Below, piece by piece: positions 24,203-33,981 of a DNA stretch of 64,000 nt (position 1 is the first letter of the stretch; every line of letters begins with the position of its first letter). The notes beneath the pieces are model-generated. The model searched no databases, had not been told where the DNA came from, and saw only the letters and a list, made by a program, of their open reading frames with translations. The stretch covers positions 1 through 64,000 of the forward strand of contig NZ_DAISXK010000006.1 in NCBI RefSeq assembly GCF_036825875.1. Reading direction: 5' to 3'. Source of the stretch: Paucihalobacter sp036825875 (lineage in GTDB: Bacteria; Bacteroidota; Bacteroidia; Flavobacteriales; Flavobacteriaceae). Made by a program: the position numbers and the translations under genes.

Positions 24203-25609
24203 TTATTCCCTATTGCGACCACTGCCTATTTTGTAGCAACTAAAGCCAATTGCTTCTAGTGCTTCCACATCAACAATGCCTCTGCCGTCAAAAACAAAAG
24301 CCGGTTTATACATGTTGTCGTAAATACGTTTCCAATCGTAATTTTTAAACTCGTCCCATTCGGTTAATATGGCAATCGCGTGTGCGTCTTTAGATGCTTT
24401 ATAAGGATCGTTTTGAGCTTTCAGTAACTTTCTAGTCTCATCCTCACTACGAGAATTTAAATATTCTAAATCTGCATAAATACGTTCCTCTGCAACCTTA
24501 GGGTCGTAAACAGAGATGTTTGCTTGTTCATTTAAAAGATTATCAGCAACTTTAATGGCAGCGGATTCTCTGGTGTCATTGGTGTCCTTTTTAAAGGCCC
24601 AACCAAAAAATGCAATCTTTTTACCAGCAACTGTATTATATAGCGTGCTTACAATATTATCCGAGAAACGTTGCTTTTGATGTTCATTCATCAATACCAC
24701 TTGTTCCCAATAATCAGCAACCTCATCAAGGCCATATGTTTTAGCAATATAAACAAGATTGAGAATGTCCTTTTGAAAACAAGAGCCACCAAACCCAACA
24801 GAGGCTTTTAAGAATTTAGAACCAATTCTACTATCCATACCAATGGCCTTTGATACTTCAGCGACGTCAGCACCTGTTTTCTCGCATAGTTCGGAGATGG
24901 CGTTTATAGAAGAAACGCGTTGTGCTAAGAATGCATTGGCGGTAAGCTTCGACAATTCTGAAGACCACACATTAGTGGTTAAAATACGCTCCCTTGGAAC
25001 CCAATTTGCATAAATACTCATTAATGCCTCCATTGCCTCTTGACCTTCTTTACTTGGGTCGCCACCAATCAAGACGCGATCTGGTGATAGTAAATCTGAA
25101 ATTGCGGTTCCTTCAGCAAGAAACTCAGGATTTGATAAAATTTGAAAAGCCACACCGTTTCCTGTGTTATCTAAAATGTTTTTTATAGCTGAAGCTGTTC
25201 TTACAGGTAACGTTGATTTTTCAACAACAATTTTGTTGTGTTTAGAAACCTTCGCTATTTGACGCGCACAAAGTTCAATATACTTTAAATCGGCCGCCAT
25301 ACCTTTTCCCTTTCCATAGGTTTTAGTTGGCGTATTTACAGATATAAATATCATTTCGGCATCGTTAATTGATTGTTCAACGTCTGTTGAAAAGAAGAGA
25401 TTTTTGTCCCTTCGTTCTTTAACAATGTCATCTAATCCGGGTTCAAAAACCGGGAGTTTAGTTAAGTCCTTATCGTTCCAAGAATCAATTCTCGCTTGGT
25501 TTATATCTACAACCGTTACCTTGATATGTGGACATTTTTGCGCAATTACAGCCATTGTTGGACCACCAACGTAACCCGCCCCAATACAGCATATTGATTT
25601 AATATTCAT
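24203..25609 (-). CDS. ugd: UDP-glucose 6-dehydrogenase
   Basis: The 468-residue NAD-dependent enzyme makes UDP-glucuronate. It has the Rossmann start CCIGAGYVGGPTMAVIA, the EKSTLPVRTA block (about residues 159-168), the catalytic cysteine in VGFGGSCFQKD, and WAFKKDTNDTRESAA in the C-terminal domain. Length and sequence are of the long type also found in animals, more than of the short bacterial type. It ends the 18-kb minus-strand operon, 71 bases after the WecG-like gene. It supplies GlcA, directly or as precursor of other uronic sugars. Confidence 0.93.
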   Translation of the reverse strand: MNIKSICCIGAGYVGGPTMAVIAQKCPHIKVTVVDINQARIDSWNDKDLTKLPVFEPGLDDIVKERRDKNLFFSTDVEQSINDAEMIFISVNTPTKTYGKGKGMAADLKYIELCARQIAKVSKHNKIVVEKSTLPVRTASAIKNILDNTGNGVAFQILSNPEFLAEGTAISDLLSPDRVLIGGDPSKEGQEAMEALMSIYANWVPRERILTTNVWSSELSKLTANAFLAQRVSSINAISELCEKTGADVAEVSKAIGMDSRIGSKFLKASVGFGGSCFQKDILNLVYIAKTYGLDEVADYWEQVVLMNEHQKQRFSDNIVSTLYNTVAGKKIAFFGWAFKKDTNDTRESAAIKVADNLLNEQANISVYDPKVAEERIYADLEYLNSRSEDETRKLLKAQNDPYKASKDAHAIAILTEWDEFKNYDWKRIYDNMYKPAFVFDGRGIVDVEALEAIGFSCYKIGSGRNRE

Positions 25610-25680
25610 TTGTTTAAATTTTCAGTGGGTAAAGTTAACACAAATATCAGCTTCAGCAAACAGATTAAGATAAAAGCAAA

Positions 25681-26418
25681 TTAGCGTTTAAACTTTTCTT
25701 TAAAAACCAAAAGTAAAAATTTTGTGTTACCTACCAGATATCGTTTCCACATACGTTTTGGCTCTTGCAAGAATCTATAGAACCATTCTAGTCCTGATTT
25801 TTGCATCCATAGTGGAGCGCGCCTTACCTTCCCTGCAACTACATCAAAACTTCCGCCTACTCCCATAACAAAATTTACGTTTTGCAATAAGCTTTTATTT
25901 TCATACAGAAAGTGCTCTTTGGTTGGTGAACTTATGGCAACAAATAATATATTAGCACCGCTGTCTGATATTTGCTTTGCAATATTATGCTCTTCATCCT
26001 TTTTGAAATAGCCATTCCTATAACCAGCGACAATATTTGGCGAAAATTTATTAGAGTAAGTTTCCACAACTTTTTTAACGACTTCTTCTTTAGCCCCAAA
26101 AAAGAAAATTTTATAGTTCTTTTCGTGAGCCAATTGTACTAAATTAATCATTAAATCTATCCCTGCGACACGTTCTTTTAAAGGTTTCCCTAGAAGTTTT
26201 GAGGCCCAAACCACCGCTTGCCCATCGGCATTTATTAAATCGGATTCATTTACGCTCTTGCGAAGTTGTAGGTCGGTTTGCATGTCAACAATTTTACCAG
26301 CATTAACTACAACATGGTGGATTTGCTTATTATTGTTGATGGCCCCTTCAATTAATTGAAGTGTTTCCAACATTGTGTAATTATTGACTTTGGTGTTAAG
26401 TATGTCTACCTTATTCAT
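25681..26418 (-). CDS. WecG/TagA/CpsF family glycosyltransferase
   Basis: The 245-residue GT26 enzyme carries the family's hallmark near the C-terminus: VMGVGGSFDVVAGKVRRAP followed by WMQKSGLEWFYRFLQEP. The donor region NADGQAVVWASKLLG is near residue 69. WecG transfers ManNAcA to lipid-linked GlcNAc in enterobacterial common antigen. With a WecC-type dehydrogenase in the same operon, ManNAcA is a reasonable donor guess. It overlaps the upstream toroid gene by 8 bases. Confidence 0.92.
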   Translation of the reverse strand: MNKVDILNTKVNNYTMLETLQLIEGAINNNKQIHHVVVNAGKIVDMQTDLQLRKSVNESDLINADGQAVVWASKLLGKPLKERVAGIDLMINLVQLAHEKNYKIFFFGAKEEVVKKVVETYSNKFSPNIVAGYRNGYFKKDEEHNIAKQISDSGANILFVAISSPTKEHFLYENKSLLQNVNFVMGVGGSFDVVAGKVRRAPLWMQKSGLEWFYRFLQEPKRMWKRYLVGNTKFLLLVFKEKFKR

Positions 26419-27595
26419 CTTTATGAAATTCTAGAAAATAATAACTGAAGGCATAGAACATCCATGCTTGTGCCCACCGAATATATGGTATTTTGGAGGT
26501 TAAGTATTTCTTTTTTTGATAATAAAAATACCCTTTCGAAGATTGCATATTATTAATTGTCCAACTGAGTACTTGGTCAACAAGTAATTTTTGTTCAGTT
26601 AAATTTCCATATTTGTACAGGGTTACAACCAACTGAGATGGCGCGTGAATATCTATAGGATACATTTTGTTATTGTAATATTTAGATATTCCTTCGTCAG
26701 TAAAAAAGGTATTTAAATAATAGTTCATTCCTGTTTGAAGAATTTTCTCAAACGAATTGTCGTTTGAAATATTTTGATACACTTTAATACATTCTAAATT
26801 ATACCCTGTATGAAAATTGTCAATCCATTGATGGAAAGGCAAGGTTCCATAAGCCCACGAGCCATCAATTTTTTGTTTTTTACAAACATAAGACACGATT
26901 TTTTTTGCTTGATCTAATAGATTTTGATTTTTGGTGTGCTTATAGACTAAACAAAGCAATTTCGCGCCAAGCAAACCCGCATTAAACACTTGAGTTTGGT
27001 CTAATGGCGAATAAGATAAAGTGAAATCCTTGTCGTCATCATAGGACTTGTTAAGGTCCTTCAATATAAAGTCTGCTGTACTTATGGCATTATCTAAAAA
27101 GGCTTGATTTTTGGTAATGTCATAAGCTTCTAAAAGGGCTTCTCCAATAAATGTGGAAGCCACCACCGTAGGCGTATATTTAGGTTGAAAAAATGCTCGA
27201 GCTTGCCAATCAAAATTATAACCCCAACAAGCTCCTGCATAACCTTTTGATTTTAACCTAAGGATTTCATTACCTAACGCATTTATTTTTTCTAAATATT
27301 CTTGCTTTTTTTCAACTTTATAAAGATTACAATAGCCAATTAAAAACAATCCCAATCCTTTAGGGTTATAGTCTTTTTTAATACCAAAAACCACTCTGAG
27401 ATTAATGGGGTTTCTTTTAAAGAGTTGAATCCATGCAAGTCTTAAAAATCTCGATTTACCTAATGGAGTTTTTTGAATAACCCAGCTATTCAAACCGTCG
27501 TATGGATCCCAGCCTTTGAAGGACGCGTTCTCACAGTAGGTTTTGAGTTTTAAAAATGAACTTTTAATCAATGATTTCGATTTGTTTCCCTCCAT
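26411..27595 (-). CDS. Alpha/alpha-toroid (six-hairpin type) protein of polysaccharide loci
   Basis: The 394-residue protein has no signal peptide and no membrane segment. It consists of paired helices with repeated aromatic motifs: GACWGYNFDWQARAFF, TPTVVASTFIGEALLEAY, DGSWAYGTLPFHQWIDNFHTG and IRWAQAWMFYAF. This is the pattern of an (alpha/alpha)6 barrel such as glycoside hydrolases, lyases or epimerases. Similar proteins are, as I recall, often labelled delta-aminolevulinic acid dehydratase, which this fold contradicts. It overlaps the two-domain oxidoreductase by 32 bases, so the two are tightly coupled. A cytoplasmic sugar-modifying or sugar-binding role is inferred. Confidence 0.75.
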   Translation of the reverse strand: MEGNKSKSLIKSSFLKLKTYCENASFKGWDPYDGLNSWVIQKTPLGKSRFLRLAWIQLFKRNPINLRVVFGIKKDYNPKGLGLFLIGYCNLYKVEKKQEYLEKINALGNEILRLKSKGYAGACWGYNFDWQARAFFQPKYTPTVVASTFIGEALLEAYDITKNQAFLDNAISTADFILKDLNKSYDDDKDFTLSYSPLDQTQVFNAGLLGAKLLCLVYKHTKNQNLLDQAKKIVSYVCKKQKIDGSWAYGTLPFHQWIDNFHTGYNLECIKVYQNISNDNSFEKILQTGMNYYLNTFFTDEGISKYYNNKMYPIDIHAPSQLVVTLYKYGNLTEQKLLVDQVLSWTINNMQSSKGYFYYQKKKYLTSKIPYIRWAQAWMFYAFSYYFLEFHKDE

Positions 27596-29714
27596 TTTTT
27601 AGCGATTCTAAAACCATAAATGATGCCGTTGTAACTCTGAATATTTCTTGAACTGGAATTAGTGGATTACCTGAGTTTAATAATGAATCGAAATACTGAG
27701 TCATCATTTCCTTTTGTCCTTTGTTTTGATTTAGTGAGCTTTTAGAAAATGTTTTTCCTTTCCCGAATATTTTAACCGATTTAAAATCGTTTAACACGAT
27801 TGTTGTGCCTGAAGAAAAAATTTCAACATATTCTTTACTTAAGTTTTTAGACCCATTAGCATAGTAAGCAATAACCCCTGTTGAACCATTTTCAAATTGA
27901 ATTAAGATGTTTACGGTATCGTTTAAGCTATTTGGGTCTGGTAATGCTAATGCACTAACCTTGCTTGGCAAACTTCCGTTTAAAAAAGTTAAATAATCAA
28001 TAAAATGACATGCTTCTCCTAAAATGCGACCCCCACCAATAGTTGGGTCCTGAATCCAATTATCGGCAGGTATTTTACCTGCATTAATTCTGTAAATCAT
28101 TGAAATTGGTCCGTTACCAATTTTTTTCTTTATGATTTGTGAATATGGTGAAAATCGTCTGTTAAAACCAATCATTATTGGTTTCTGAACACGTGATTGC
28201 ACCTTTTTAATTTTTTCTAATTCATCTTGCTTTAAACAAAGAGGTTTCTCTACAAAAATATTTTTGTTGTGCTCTAATCCCTTAATTACGAAATCAGCGT
28301 GAGAATCATGTCTAGTAGCAATAAATAATGTATTGGTATTTGAGTCTAAAACATCGGCCTCATCAGAAGCACAAAAGCTAAAGGCAAATTTCTCTGCAAC
28401 TCTTTTTGAGCTTGTTCCTGTATTTGTTATTACTCCAATTCTGTTGATTTTTGAAGATTGTGGAATGTTGGGTAGTAAATTACCTTGTGCATAACTACCT
28501 GCACCAATAAATGAGACATTAACTTCAGAAGTAGCGGATGTTTGAACACTATTTAAGACTATCTTTCTTCTAGAATGTTTTTTTGAATTGTCATATTCTA
28601 AGGCTATTCCAATAAAAGGTTCTGCTCTATTAACCACCAAATCAAAAGCCTGCGGAGCATCGTCAAATTTAAAAGTATGTGTTGTTAAATAATTTATATC
28701 TATTTTTTGTGTTTCAATTAATTGTTGAAAAGCTTCCATATTTCGTTTTTCAGTCCAACGAACATAGGCTACAGGGTAGTCTAATCCCTTTTCCTCATAA
28801 TTTAAATCGTATCGGCCTGGACCATAGGAACATGCCATTTTTAATTCTAATTCTTTCCTATACCAATAAGGATCTCTATCAAAACCTGTTGGTACAGCAC
28901 CTAAAATCACTACCTTACCCTTCTTTCGAGTAATTGCACCGGCAAAATTAATTGGGTCTAAACTAGTTGTTGCGGCAGCTATAATAACTGCATCTGCACC
29001 AATTCCATTAGTTAAATTGTTAATCTTTTCTTCTAATCCATTTGTGGCTCTAGCGAAAGCTGCATCAACAACCTTGTTTTTAATTGACAGTTCAACTGCA
29101 TTTTCAGAAATATCTATACCAATAACATTTACGCCAGACGCTTTTAAAATTAAACAAGCTAACTGCCCTAACAACCCCAAACCAATTACCACACAACTTT
29201 CACCAAGTCGTAAATCTGCTTGCCTAACACCCTGCATAGAAATAGCTCCTAAAGTGTTGTAGGCTGCATTTTTTAAATTTGTTTTTTGATTTAGCTTTAC
29301 ACATAAATTTACTGGAACAGAAACAACTTCGGCGTGATTGGCATAGCCCGCGCCAGCGCAAGCTACGTAGTCGCCAACTTCAAAACCTGAGACATCTTCG
29401 CCAACTTCAATGACCTCACCTGCACAACTGTAACCTAAAGGCGAATAGGCATCAAGTTTTTTCATTACAGCTCTATATGTTTGTAGCGGACCTTGCTTTT
29501 TAAGGGTGTCGAAAACTTGCTGCACTTGTTGTGGGCGCTCTTTTGCCTTGCCAATTAAACTTTTACGAGCAGCTTGAACAGTTGAGCCTTCGGTACCCGC
29601 GCTTATTATGGAGTAATGATTTTTGACAATGACCATGCCTTTTCCCAATTGCGGATATGGAATTTCTTGAATAACCATATCGCCGGATCCTAGTTTTTGG
29701 GTGAGTTGTTGCAT
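27564..29714 (-). CDS. Two-domain oxidoreductase: zinc-alcohol-dehydrogenase-like plus Gfo/Idh/MocA
   Basis: The 716-residue protein fuses a medium-chain dehydrogenase (residues 1 to about 350; CAGEVIEVGEDVSGFEVGD, Rossmann GLGLLGQLACL) to a Gfo/Idh/MocA dehydrogenase (from about 372; VSFIGAGSYAQGNL, then the conserved EKP in NIFVEKPLCL). Both halves should bind NAD(P), so a two-step oxidation and reduction of one sugar nucleotide is a reasonable inference. Such fusions occur in O-antigen and glycosaminoglycan-like loci. It lies 55 bases after a GT gene and overlaps the toroid protein gene by 32 bases. Confidence 0.88.
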   Translation of the reverse strand: MQQLTQKLGSGDMVIQEIPYPQLGKGMVIVKNHYSIISAGTEGSTVQAARKSLIGKAKERPQQVQQVFDTLKKQGPLQTYRAVMKKLDAYSPLGYSCAGEVIEVGEDVSGFEVGDYVACAGAGYANHAEVVSVPVNLCVKLNQKTNLKNAAYNTLGAISMQGVRQADLRLGESCVVIGLGLLGQLACLILKASGVNVIGIDISENAVELSIKNKVVDAAFARATNGLEEKINNLTNGIGADAVIIAAATTSLDPINFAGAITRKKGKVVILGAVPTGFDRDPYWYRKELELKMACSYGPGRYDLNYEEKGLDYPVAYVRWTEKRNMEAFQQLIETQKIDINYLTTHTFKFDDAPQAFDLVVNRAEPFIGIALEYDNSKKHSRRKIVLNSVQTSATSEVNVSFIGAGSYAQGNLLPNIPQSSKINRIGVITNTGTSSKRVAEKFAFSFCASDEADVLDSNTNTLFIATRHDSHADFVIKGLEHNKNIFVEKPLCLKQDELEKIKKVQSRVQKPIMIGFNRRFSPYSQIIKKKIGNGPISMIYRINAGKIPADNWIQDPTIGGGRILGEACHFIDYLTFLNGSLPSKVSALALPDPNSLNDTVNILIQFENGSTGVIAYYANGSKNLSKEYVEIFSSGTTIVLNDFKSVKIFGKGKTFSKSSLNQNKGQKEMMTQYFDSLLNSGNPLIPVQEIFRVTTASFMVLESLKNGGKQIEIID

Positions 29715-29769
29715 ATTTTTTGTTTTTAGGTTTTATAATCAAGTCCTACAAATAACTTAATTAATTGTT

Positions 29770-30801
29770 TTATTTGTAAATGCTGATAAAACCTTGTTTT
29801 AGTATTTCAAAGTTATGTTTATTTGCATTCAGCCCCTTAGATTCATCGTTTAAATTTCCTAAAACTCTTGTGACGGTTAAAAACAAATCGTCTACATCTC
29901 TGTTTTTGAAAAGGATTGTATTCTCGGGACGAATTACTACATCTGATGCTATTACCGGTTTTCCGAGAAATAGTGCTTCTCGAATGGTCAATGCATCCCC
30001 ATCAGAACACGTCGGTCTCACAACCAAATCACTTCTTAAAATTAATCTTACGAACGAGATTTTGTAAGGGATTATTGTTAAATATCTTTCCAAAGTATTT
30101 TTTTCTATAAGTAACTTATATTTTATCAATAATGAATCGTTTTCTGATACTGATGCAACAACAAAAATGATTTTATAGTTGAGGGAAAATTGCTTGATTT
30201 TGATTGCTAATTCTAACAGTAAGTCTAGCCCATAAAGATCTAATCCATCATACATTGATAATTTAAATGCATTACCGATTATAATTTTTTTTGACTTATT
30301 ATTGTCTAGGAGCTGTGATACCTCAAATGGCAGGTCATCTTCCTCTTTCATATTTGGCGGAATAAATGCTGGTTTTATTAAAGCCTTTCTGCAATTGATT
30401 ATTGCGTATATTTCTTCACTAACAACAACTGTTTGAGTAGCCAAGTATGCAGAAACTTTAGTTGCAAACAAAGAAATTCTTCCCCTAGATTTACCTAAAG
30501 AATGAATTGTTAGAATTGTTGTTTTTCCAAATAAAAATCCTGACACTAAAACATGAAACGCTCTTAACCACCAAAGGCCAGAATGAATGTGGACGTAATC
30601 TGATCTATTGACTAATTTAAAATACTTAATTAAATTAAGGCTCCTTAGGTTAAAGACCTCATTTTCGTCTTCTTTAATAGGTGATTCATCCACGTATAAA
30701 CAAGTAAAATTACTTGCAAGTAAATTTGAGAGTCTTTTTATATGAATACTCACACCACCAACAGCGCTGTAAGGTCCTATGAGTAAAATATTTTTTTTCA
30801 A
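29770..30801 (-). CDS. Glycosyltransferase (GT4-like)
   Basis: The 343-residue GT-B enzyme starts NILLIGPYSAVGGVSIHIK, typical for GT4 acceptor domains. The C-terminal domain has DGDALTIREALFLGKPVIAS, matching the donor-binding E-x7-E region in outline, with Asp/Glu at the expected sites. It probably adds a repeat-unit sugar, donor unknown. The start is TTG (30801), 18 bases after the polymerase-like gene; no ATG is available nearby and the hydrophobic first strand begins at once. Confidence 0.85.
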   Translation of the reverse strand: MKKNILLIGPYSAVGGVSIHIKRLSNLLASNFTCLYVDESPIKEDENEVFNLRSLNLIKYFKLVNRSDYVHIHSGLWWLRAFHVLVSGFLFGKTTILTIHSLGKSRGRISLFATKVSAYLATQTVVVSEEIYAIINCRKALIKPAFIPPNMKEEDDLPFEVSQLLDNNKSKKIIIGNAFKLSMYDGLDLYGLDLLLELAIKIKQFSLNYKIIFVVASVSENDSLLIKYKLLIEKNTLERYLTIIPYKISFVRLILRSDLVVRPTCSDGDALTIREALFLGKPVIASDVVIRPENTILFKNRDVDDLFLTVTRVLGNLNDESKGLNANKHNFEILKQGFISIYK

Positions 30802-30819
30802 GACTATCTTGCTTTAATT

Positions 30820-32040
30820 TTAATGTTGATAATTTAAGTTTTGCCTTTGTTTGATATCAATATATATATACGCTAATACCATGAACAACACGTAATTTGC
30901 CAATGGCCGCACTAAGACACCATTACTAATAATTCCCGAAAACAAAGCAGATAAAATTGTAATAGTATATATAATGTTAATCTTTTTAGTTAAACTTATA
31001 AGATACATAAAAAGAACTATAAATATTAACAAATAAATAACTCCATTTTCAACCACAAAAGTAATAAAATCGCTGTGAGCTCCTTTTTTATCCCACCACC
31101 ATACATCGGTATAGATCAGGTCTGAACCGTAGCCTCTTCCAAAAAGCCAATCCTTTAAATTATAAGTTGAAAGTTGTTCTACCTTATCAGCATACATAGT
31201 TGTTCGTCCTGAGGAAACTTCCGTTAAATCTACTTCAGACTTCACAAAAAACCCTAAAATGATAAAAAGAGGAACAAAAATTGCTAATTTAACTAACAAA
31301 TACTTAAATAAATCTGAAACCAAAAACAACATTGCAATAATATAAATTAAGTACATAATAAGTGCCGTTCTAACATTATAACCGATAAGTAAAAAAGCAA
31401 ATGAAATTGCAAAAAATAAGATTAATTGATAACTTTTATTGTTGCGATATATAAAGTAACTGACTCCTATAAAAATGCTCACTAAAATATAATTGTGAGT
31501 ATGAATGCTATCAAAATATACAGGAAGATAATTAGTAAGCCTATTAAAGGTTGGGTTAAACTGAAAAATTGCAATTATTGTTAAAAATATACAAAGCTTG
31601 AAAAACCTTATTAATAATTTTTTCAAGTCCAAGTCTGTTTTATTGTGGTATATAACTAAAGAACAAAATAGGAGAATAGGCGAAAAAATTTTTAAAGTAA
31701 AAGTAAGGGATCCGAGAAACGATACATCATTAATTAATCCCGTTATAATATTTAAGACCGCCATTATTACTAAAAACAGTATAATTCTAACACTGAATTT
31801 AGCCCATTTTCTATAAAAAAAAACGAACAAGATTAAAACAGGTAATAATAAATACTCTATGCTGTTTGACAACTCAGTTGGTACCCCTAAAAAATTATAT
31901 GATTCGCTATTACCTTTTAAATGCCTCTGAAAATAACTAAGCCTTACCAACAAATAAGAAAACAACAACTTTACTACTAGTAAAACAACAATAACATTAA
32001 AGTGAAGTTTAAAAAGGTTAACCTTTAAAGTTGTTTTCAT
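30820..32040 (-). CDS. O-antigen polymerase/ligase-like membrane protein (third of three)
   Basis: The 406-residue protein has about ten to eleven membrane helices and a periplasmic loop near residues 270-320 with GRGYGSDLIYTDVWWWDKKGAHSD, the region where Wzy/WaaL proteins keep charged residues and a conserved His. Family members are very divergent, so Wzy (polymerase) or ligase cannot be told apart. Its ATG overlaps the stop of the LamG lipoprotein by one base (TAATG), implying translational coupling. Confidence 0.75.
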   Translation of the reverse strand: MKTTLKVNLFKLHFNVIVVLLVVKLLFSYLLVRLSYFQRHLKGNSESYNFLGVPTELSNSIEYLLLPVLILFVFFYRKWAKFSVRIILFLVIMAVLNIITGLINDVSFLGSLTFTLKIFSPILLFCSLVIYHNKTDLDLKKLLIRFFKLCIFLTIIAIFQFNPTFNRLTNYLPVYFDSIHTHNYILVSIFIGVSYFIYRNNKSYQLILFFAISFAFLLIGYNVRTALIMYLIYIIAMLFLVSDLFKYLLVKLAIFVPLFIILGFFVKSEVDLTEVSSGRTTMYADKVEQLSTYNLKDWLFGRGYGSDLIYTDVWWWDKKGAHSDFITFVVENGVIYLLIFIVLFMYLISLTKKINIIYTITILSALFSGIISNGVLVRPLANYVLFMVLAYIYIDIKQRQNLNYQH

Positions 32041-32816
32041 TAGTTAACGGCATCTACGTAGGGTTGTGCGTTATAAACCTCAACGATTTCAGCCATCGAA
32101 AGTGATTTATTAAAAATTTTAAGCCCATAGAGCATGCCTTTAAACGGAGACACATAATCTGAACCTTGAGTTAAGGATCCAATTATCACATTTTCGAATT
32201 TTAACCCGTGAGGATTAATGTTTTTAAAAGAAGTATAAAGTTCTGAATTAACATAGACTTCTAAAGTGTTTCCTGTAAAGTTAATCGATATAAAATAAAA
32301 CTCGTTTGCGCTAAGTTGATAGGAATCAAAATATGTCTTTGATTCTCCTTGAGTTCTATCATAATTATTGGCCCACAAGGTTTGATCACCATAAACACCA
32401 GTAATTCTCTTACCTGCTGTGTAAATATACAATGGGATTGTTCTTGCTGGTGAAGAATATTTATCTACAAACGCAATGAAAGTTTGAGGTTTAGAACCAT
32501 CTTCACTATTGGTATTATAAGAAAAACTAACATTAAAAGGATTGCTGAGATCTAAGTTTACTTCAGGAATTTTTATATAAGAATCTTCTTGATTACCAAA
32601 AAATGTGGCCACATCATTATTGAAATCAAGGTTTTTTAATTCAATATTTTCAGAAGGTCTTGACAACAATTTCATTTCTAAAACCATAGATTCGTTTAGA
32701 GATGCTTGTTTTGTCTCTGCGTTTTGAGCGCTCTCTTTAATAGTTTTTGCCGCATTTTCATTTTTACAAGAAAGAAGAACAAATAATAAAATAAAACTAT
32801 ATGCAATTACTTTCAT
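32040..32816 (-). CDS. Lipoprotein with LamG/concanavalin-like jellyroll domain
   Basis: The 258-residue protein has a lipoprotein signal (LLFVLLSC, Cys17), a polar linker (about 18-45) and a LamG-type beta-sandwich (about 55-250): SYIKIPEVNLDLSNPFNVSF, ISINFTGNTLEVYVN, and the usual ending FKGMLYGLKIFNKSLSMAEI. LamG domains bind carbohydrate or protein. It lies inside the polysaccharide operon, overlapping the genes on both sides (20 bases and 1 base), so it is cotranslated with two polymerase-like proteins. I infer a surface or periplasmic binder of the polysaccharide. No enzyme motif was seen. Confidence 0.85.
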   Translation of the reverse strand: MKVIAYSFILLFVLLSCKNENAAKTIKESAQNAETKQASLNESMVLEMKLLSRPSENIELKNLDFNNDVATFFGNQEDSYIKIPEVNLDLSNPFNVSFSYNTNSEDGSKPQTFIAFVDKYSSPARTIPLYIYTAGKRITGVYGDQTLWANNYDRTQGESKTYFDSYQLSANEFYFISINFTGNTLEVYVNSELYTSFKNINPHGLKFENVIIGSLTQGSDYVSPFKGMLYGLKIFNKSLSMAEIVEVYNAQPYVDAVN

Positions 32817-33981
32817 AACCTGTTGGAATTAATTTTTTTTTTGATTGATTTAATATCAACGCAAAAATAGCCAAAGACAAGAATATAACCGAGGGAAAAT
32901 AAAAGAAATTGCCGCGCAGTACTATCGAGGCTAAAATAATTGTTCCTAAAACTTTCACGTTAGAATTATTCAATTTAGGAAAGTTTAACTTGAGGAAATA
33001 AAAATATATAATAATTCCTATCACACCGAAGGTTATAAACAGGTCTACAATGCCCAATTCAGTGGTTTTTGGAACAAATGCCATGCCTCCAAAAAGGTAA
33101 TTTATCAAACTGTAATGTTGCTCAATAATTTCAATTGCATTTAACAATAGCTTATCTCTTAAAGAAAAAAACAAGGTAATAAAACCATCTTCTTGGTAAA
33201 GAGCATAGAGTCTATAGTTAAGCGGCAAAATAAATTTCATGATGACAAATCCAGAAATTATAAACATTCCAGAAATAATTGAAAATAAAGCCGCAGGTTT
33301 AAGGTTGACTCGTCGCGTAAGAAACAATACAAGCATATAAATAAATGATACAAATAAATAAAAGTAAAGTGTTTTACTTCCCACCATTAAAGAAGATACT
33401 ATAATAAGTGCCAGCAGAAAATGTTGTTTTACACTTTGTTTTTTATTTAAATACAAAATAAATGTAAACATGTAAAAATACGATGCTTCAGAGGTGCTTT
33501 TAAAAATGCCGTTATAACCAAATCTTGTCATATAAGTTTTAAATAAATTATAATCATAAAAATAGCCGATTAAAATACAGGTGAAATTTATAATTATGAA
33601 TGCCATCACAACTTTTTCCAAATAATTAAAATCCAAAAAATTAAAGTTATTTAAGAAAAAAAACATCACTATAATGCCAAACAGATATTGCGCTTGAATA
33701 TAAATAGCTTGATTTATATCTGCTCCTGATTTATATGAAAAGTAATTCGATATACCGACACAAATAATAAGAGATATAAGTACAGTATAACTCTTTATAT
33801 GCTTTTTAATAGGGTTTAGCATAACTACAAAAACTGTCAATATTAAACCTATTGTAGCTTTTGAAACAAGCGTAAACTTGAAACTTTCTATAGCTTCTCT
33901 TTTAAGAAATTTATAATGTAGATCTGTTACTAAAATTAATAGAAAAAAAACAGTAACAGTTATAGAAATAATCTTCTTCAT
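32797..33981 (-). CDS. Wzy-like polysaccharide polymerase (second of three)
   Basis: The 394-residue protein has about eleven hydrophobic helices covering nearly the whole chain. Features are a conserved-looking RFGYNGIFKSTSEASYFYMF (about residues 153-172) and a larger loop near 270-310 (LFGGMAFVPKTTELGIVD) followed by a GxIxYFY helix. This is the layout of Wzy proteins, which join lipid-linked repeat units in the periplasm. Sequence similarity in the family is low, so the call rests on topology and place in the operon. It overlaps the flippase gene by 4 bases. Confidence 0.72.
   Translation of the reverse strand: MKKIISITVTVFFLLILVTDLHYKFLKREAIESFKFTLVSKATIGLILTVFVVMLNPIKKHIKSYTVLISLIICVGISNYFSYKSGADINQAIYIQAQYLFGIIVMFFFLNNFNFLDFNYLEKVVMAFIIINFTCILIGYFYDYNLFKTYMTRFGYNGIFKSTSEASYFYMFTFILYLNKKQSVKQHFLLALIIVSSLMVGSKTLYFYLFVSFIYMLVLFLTRRVNLKPAALFSIISGMFIISGFVIMKFILPLNYRLYALYQEDGFITLFFSLRDKLLLNAIEIIEQHYSLINYLFGGMAFVPKTTELGIVDLFITFGVIGIIIYFYFLKLNFPKLNNSNVKVLGTIILASIVLRGNFFYFPSVIFLSLAIFALILNQSKKKLIPTGYESNCI

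Noticed and set aside
26411..27595. Annotation as delta-aminolevulinic acid dehydratase
   Set aside because: There is no TIM-barrel active-site motif with two lysines or a zinc-cysteine site; the sequence is an all-helical toroid in a polysaccharide operon.
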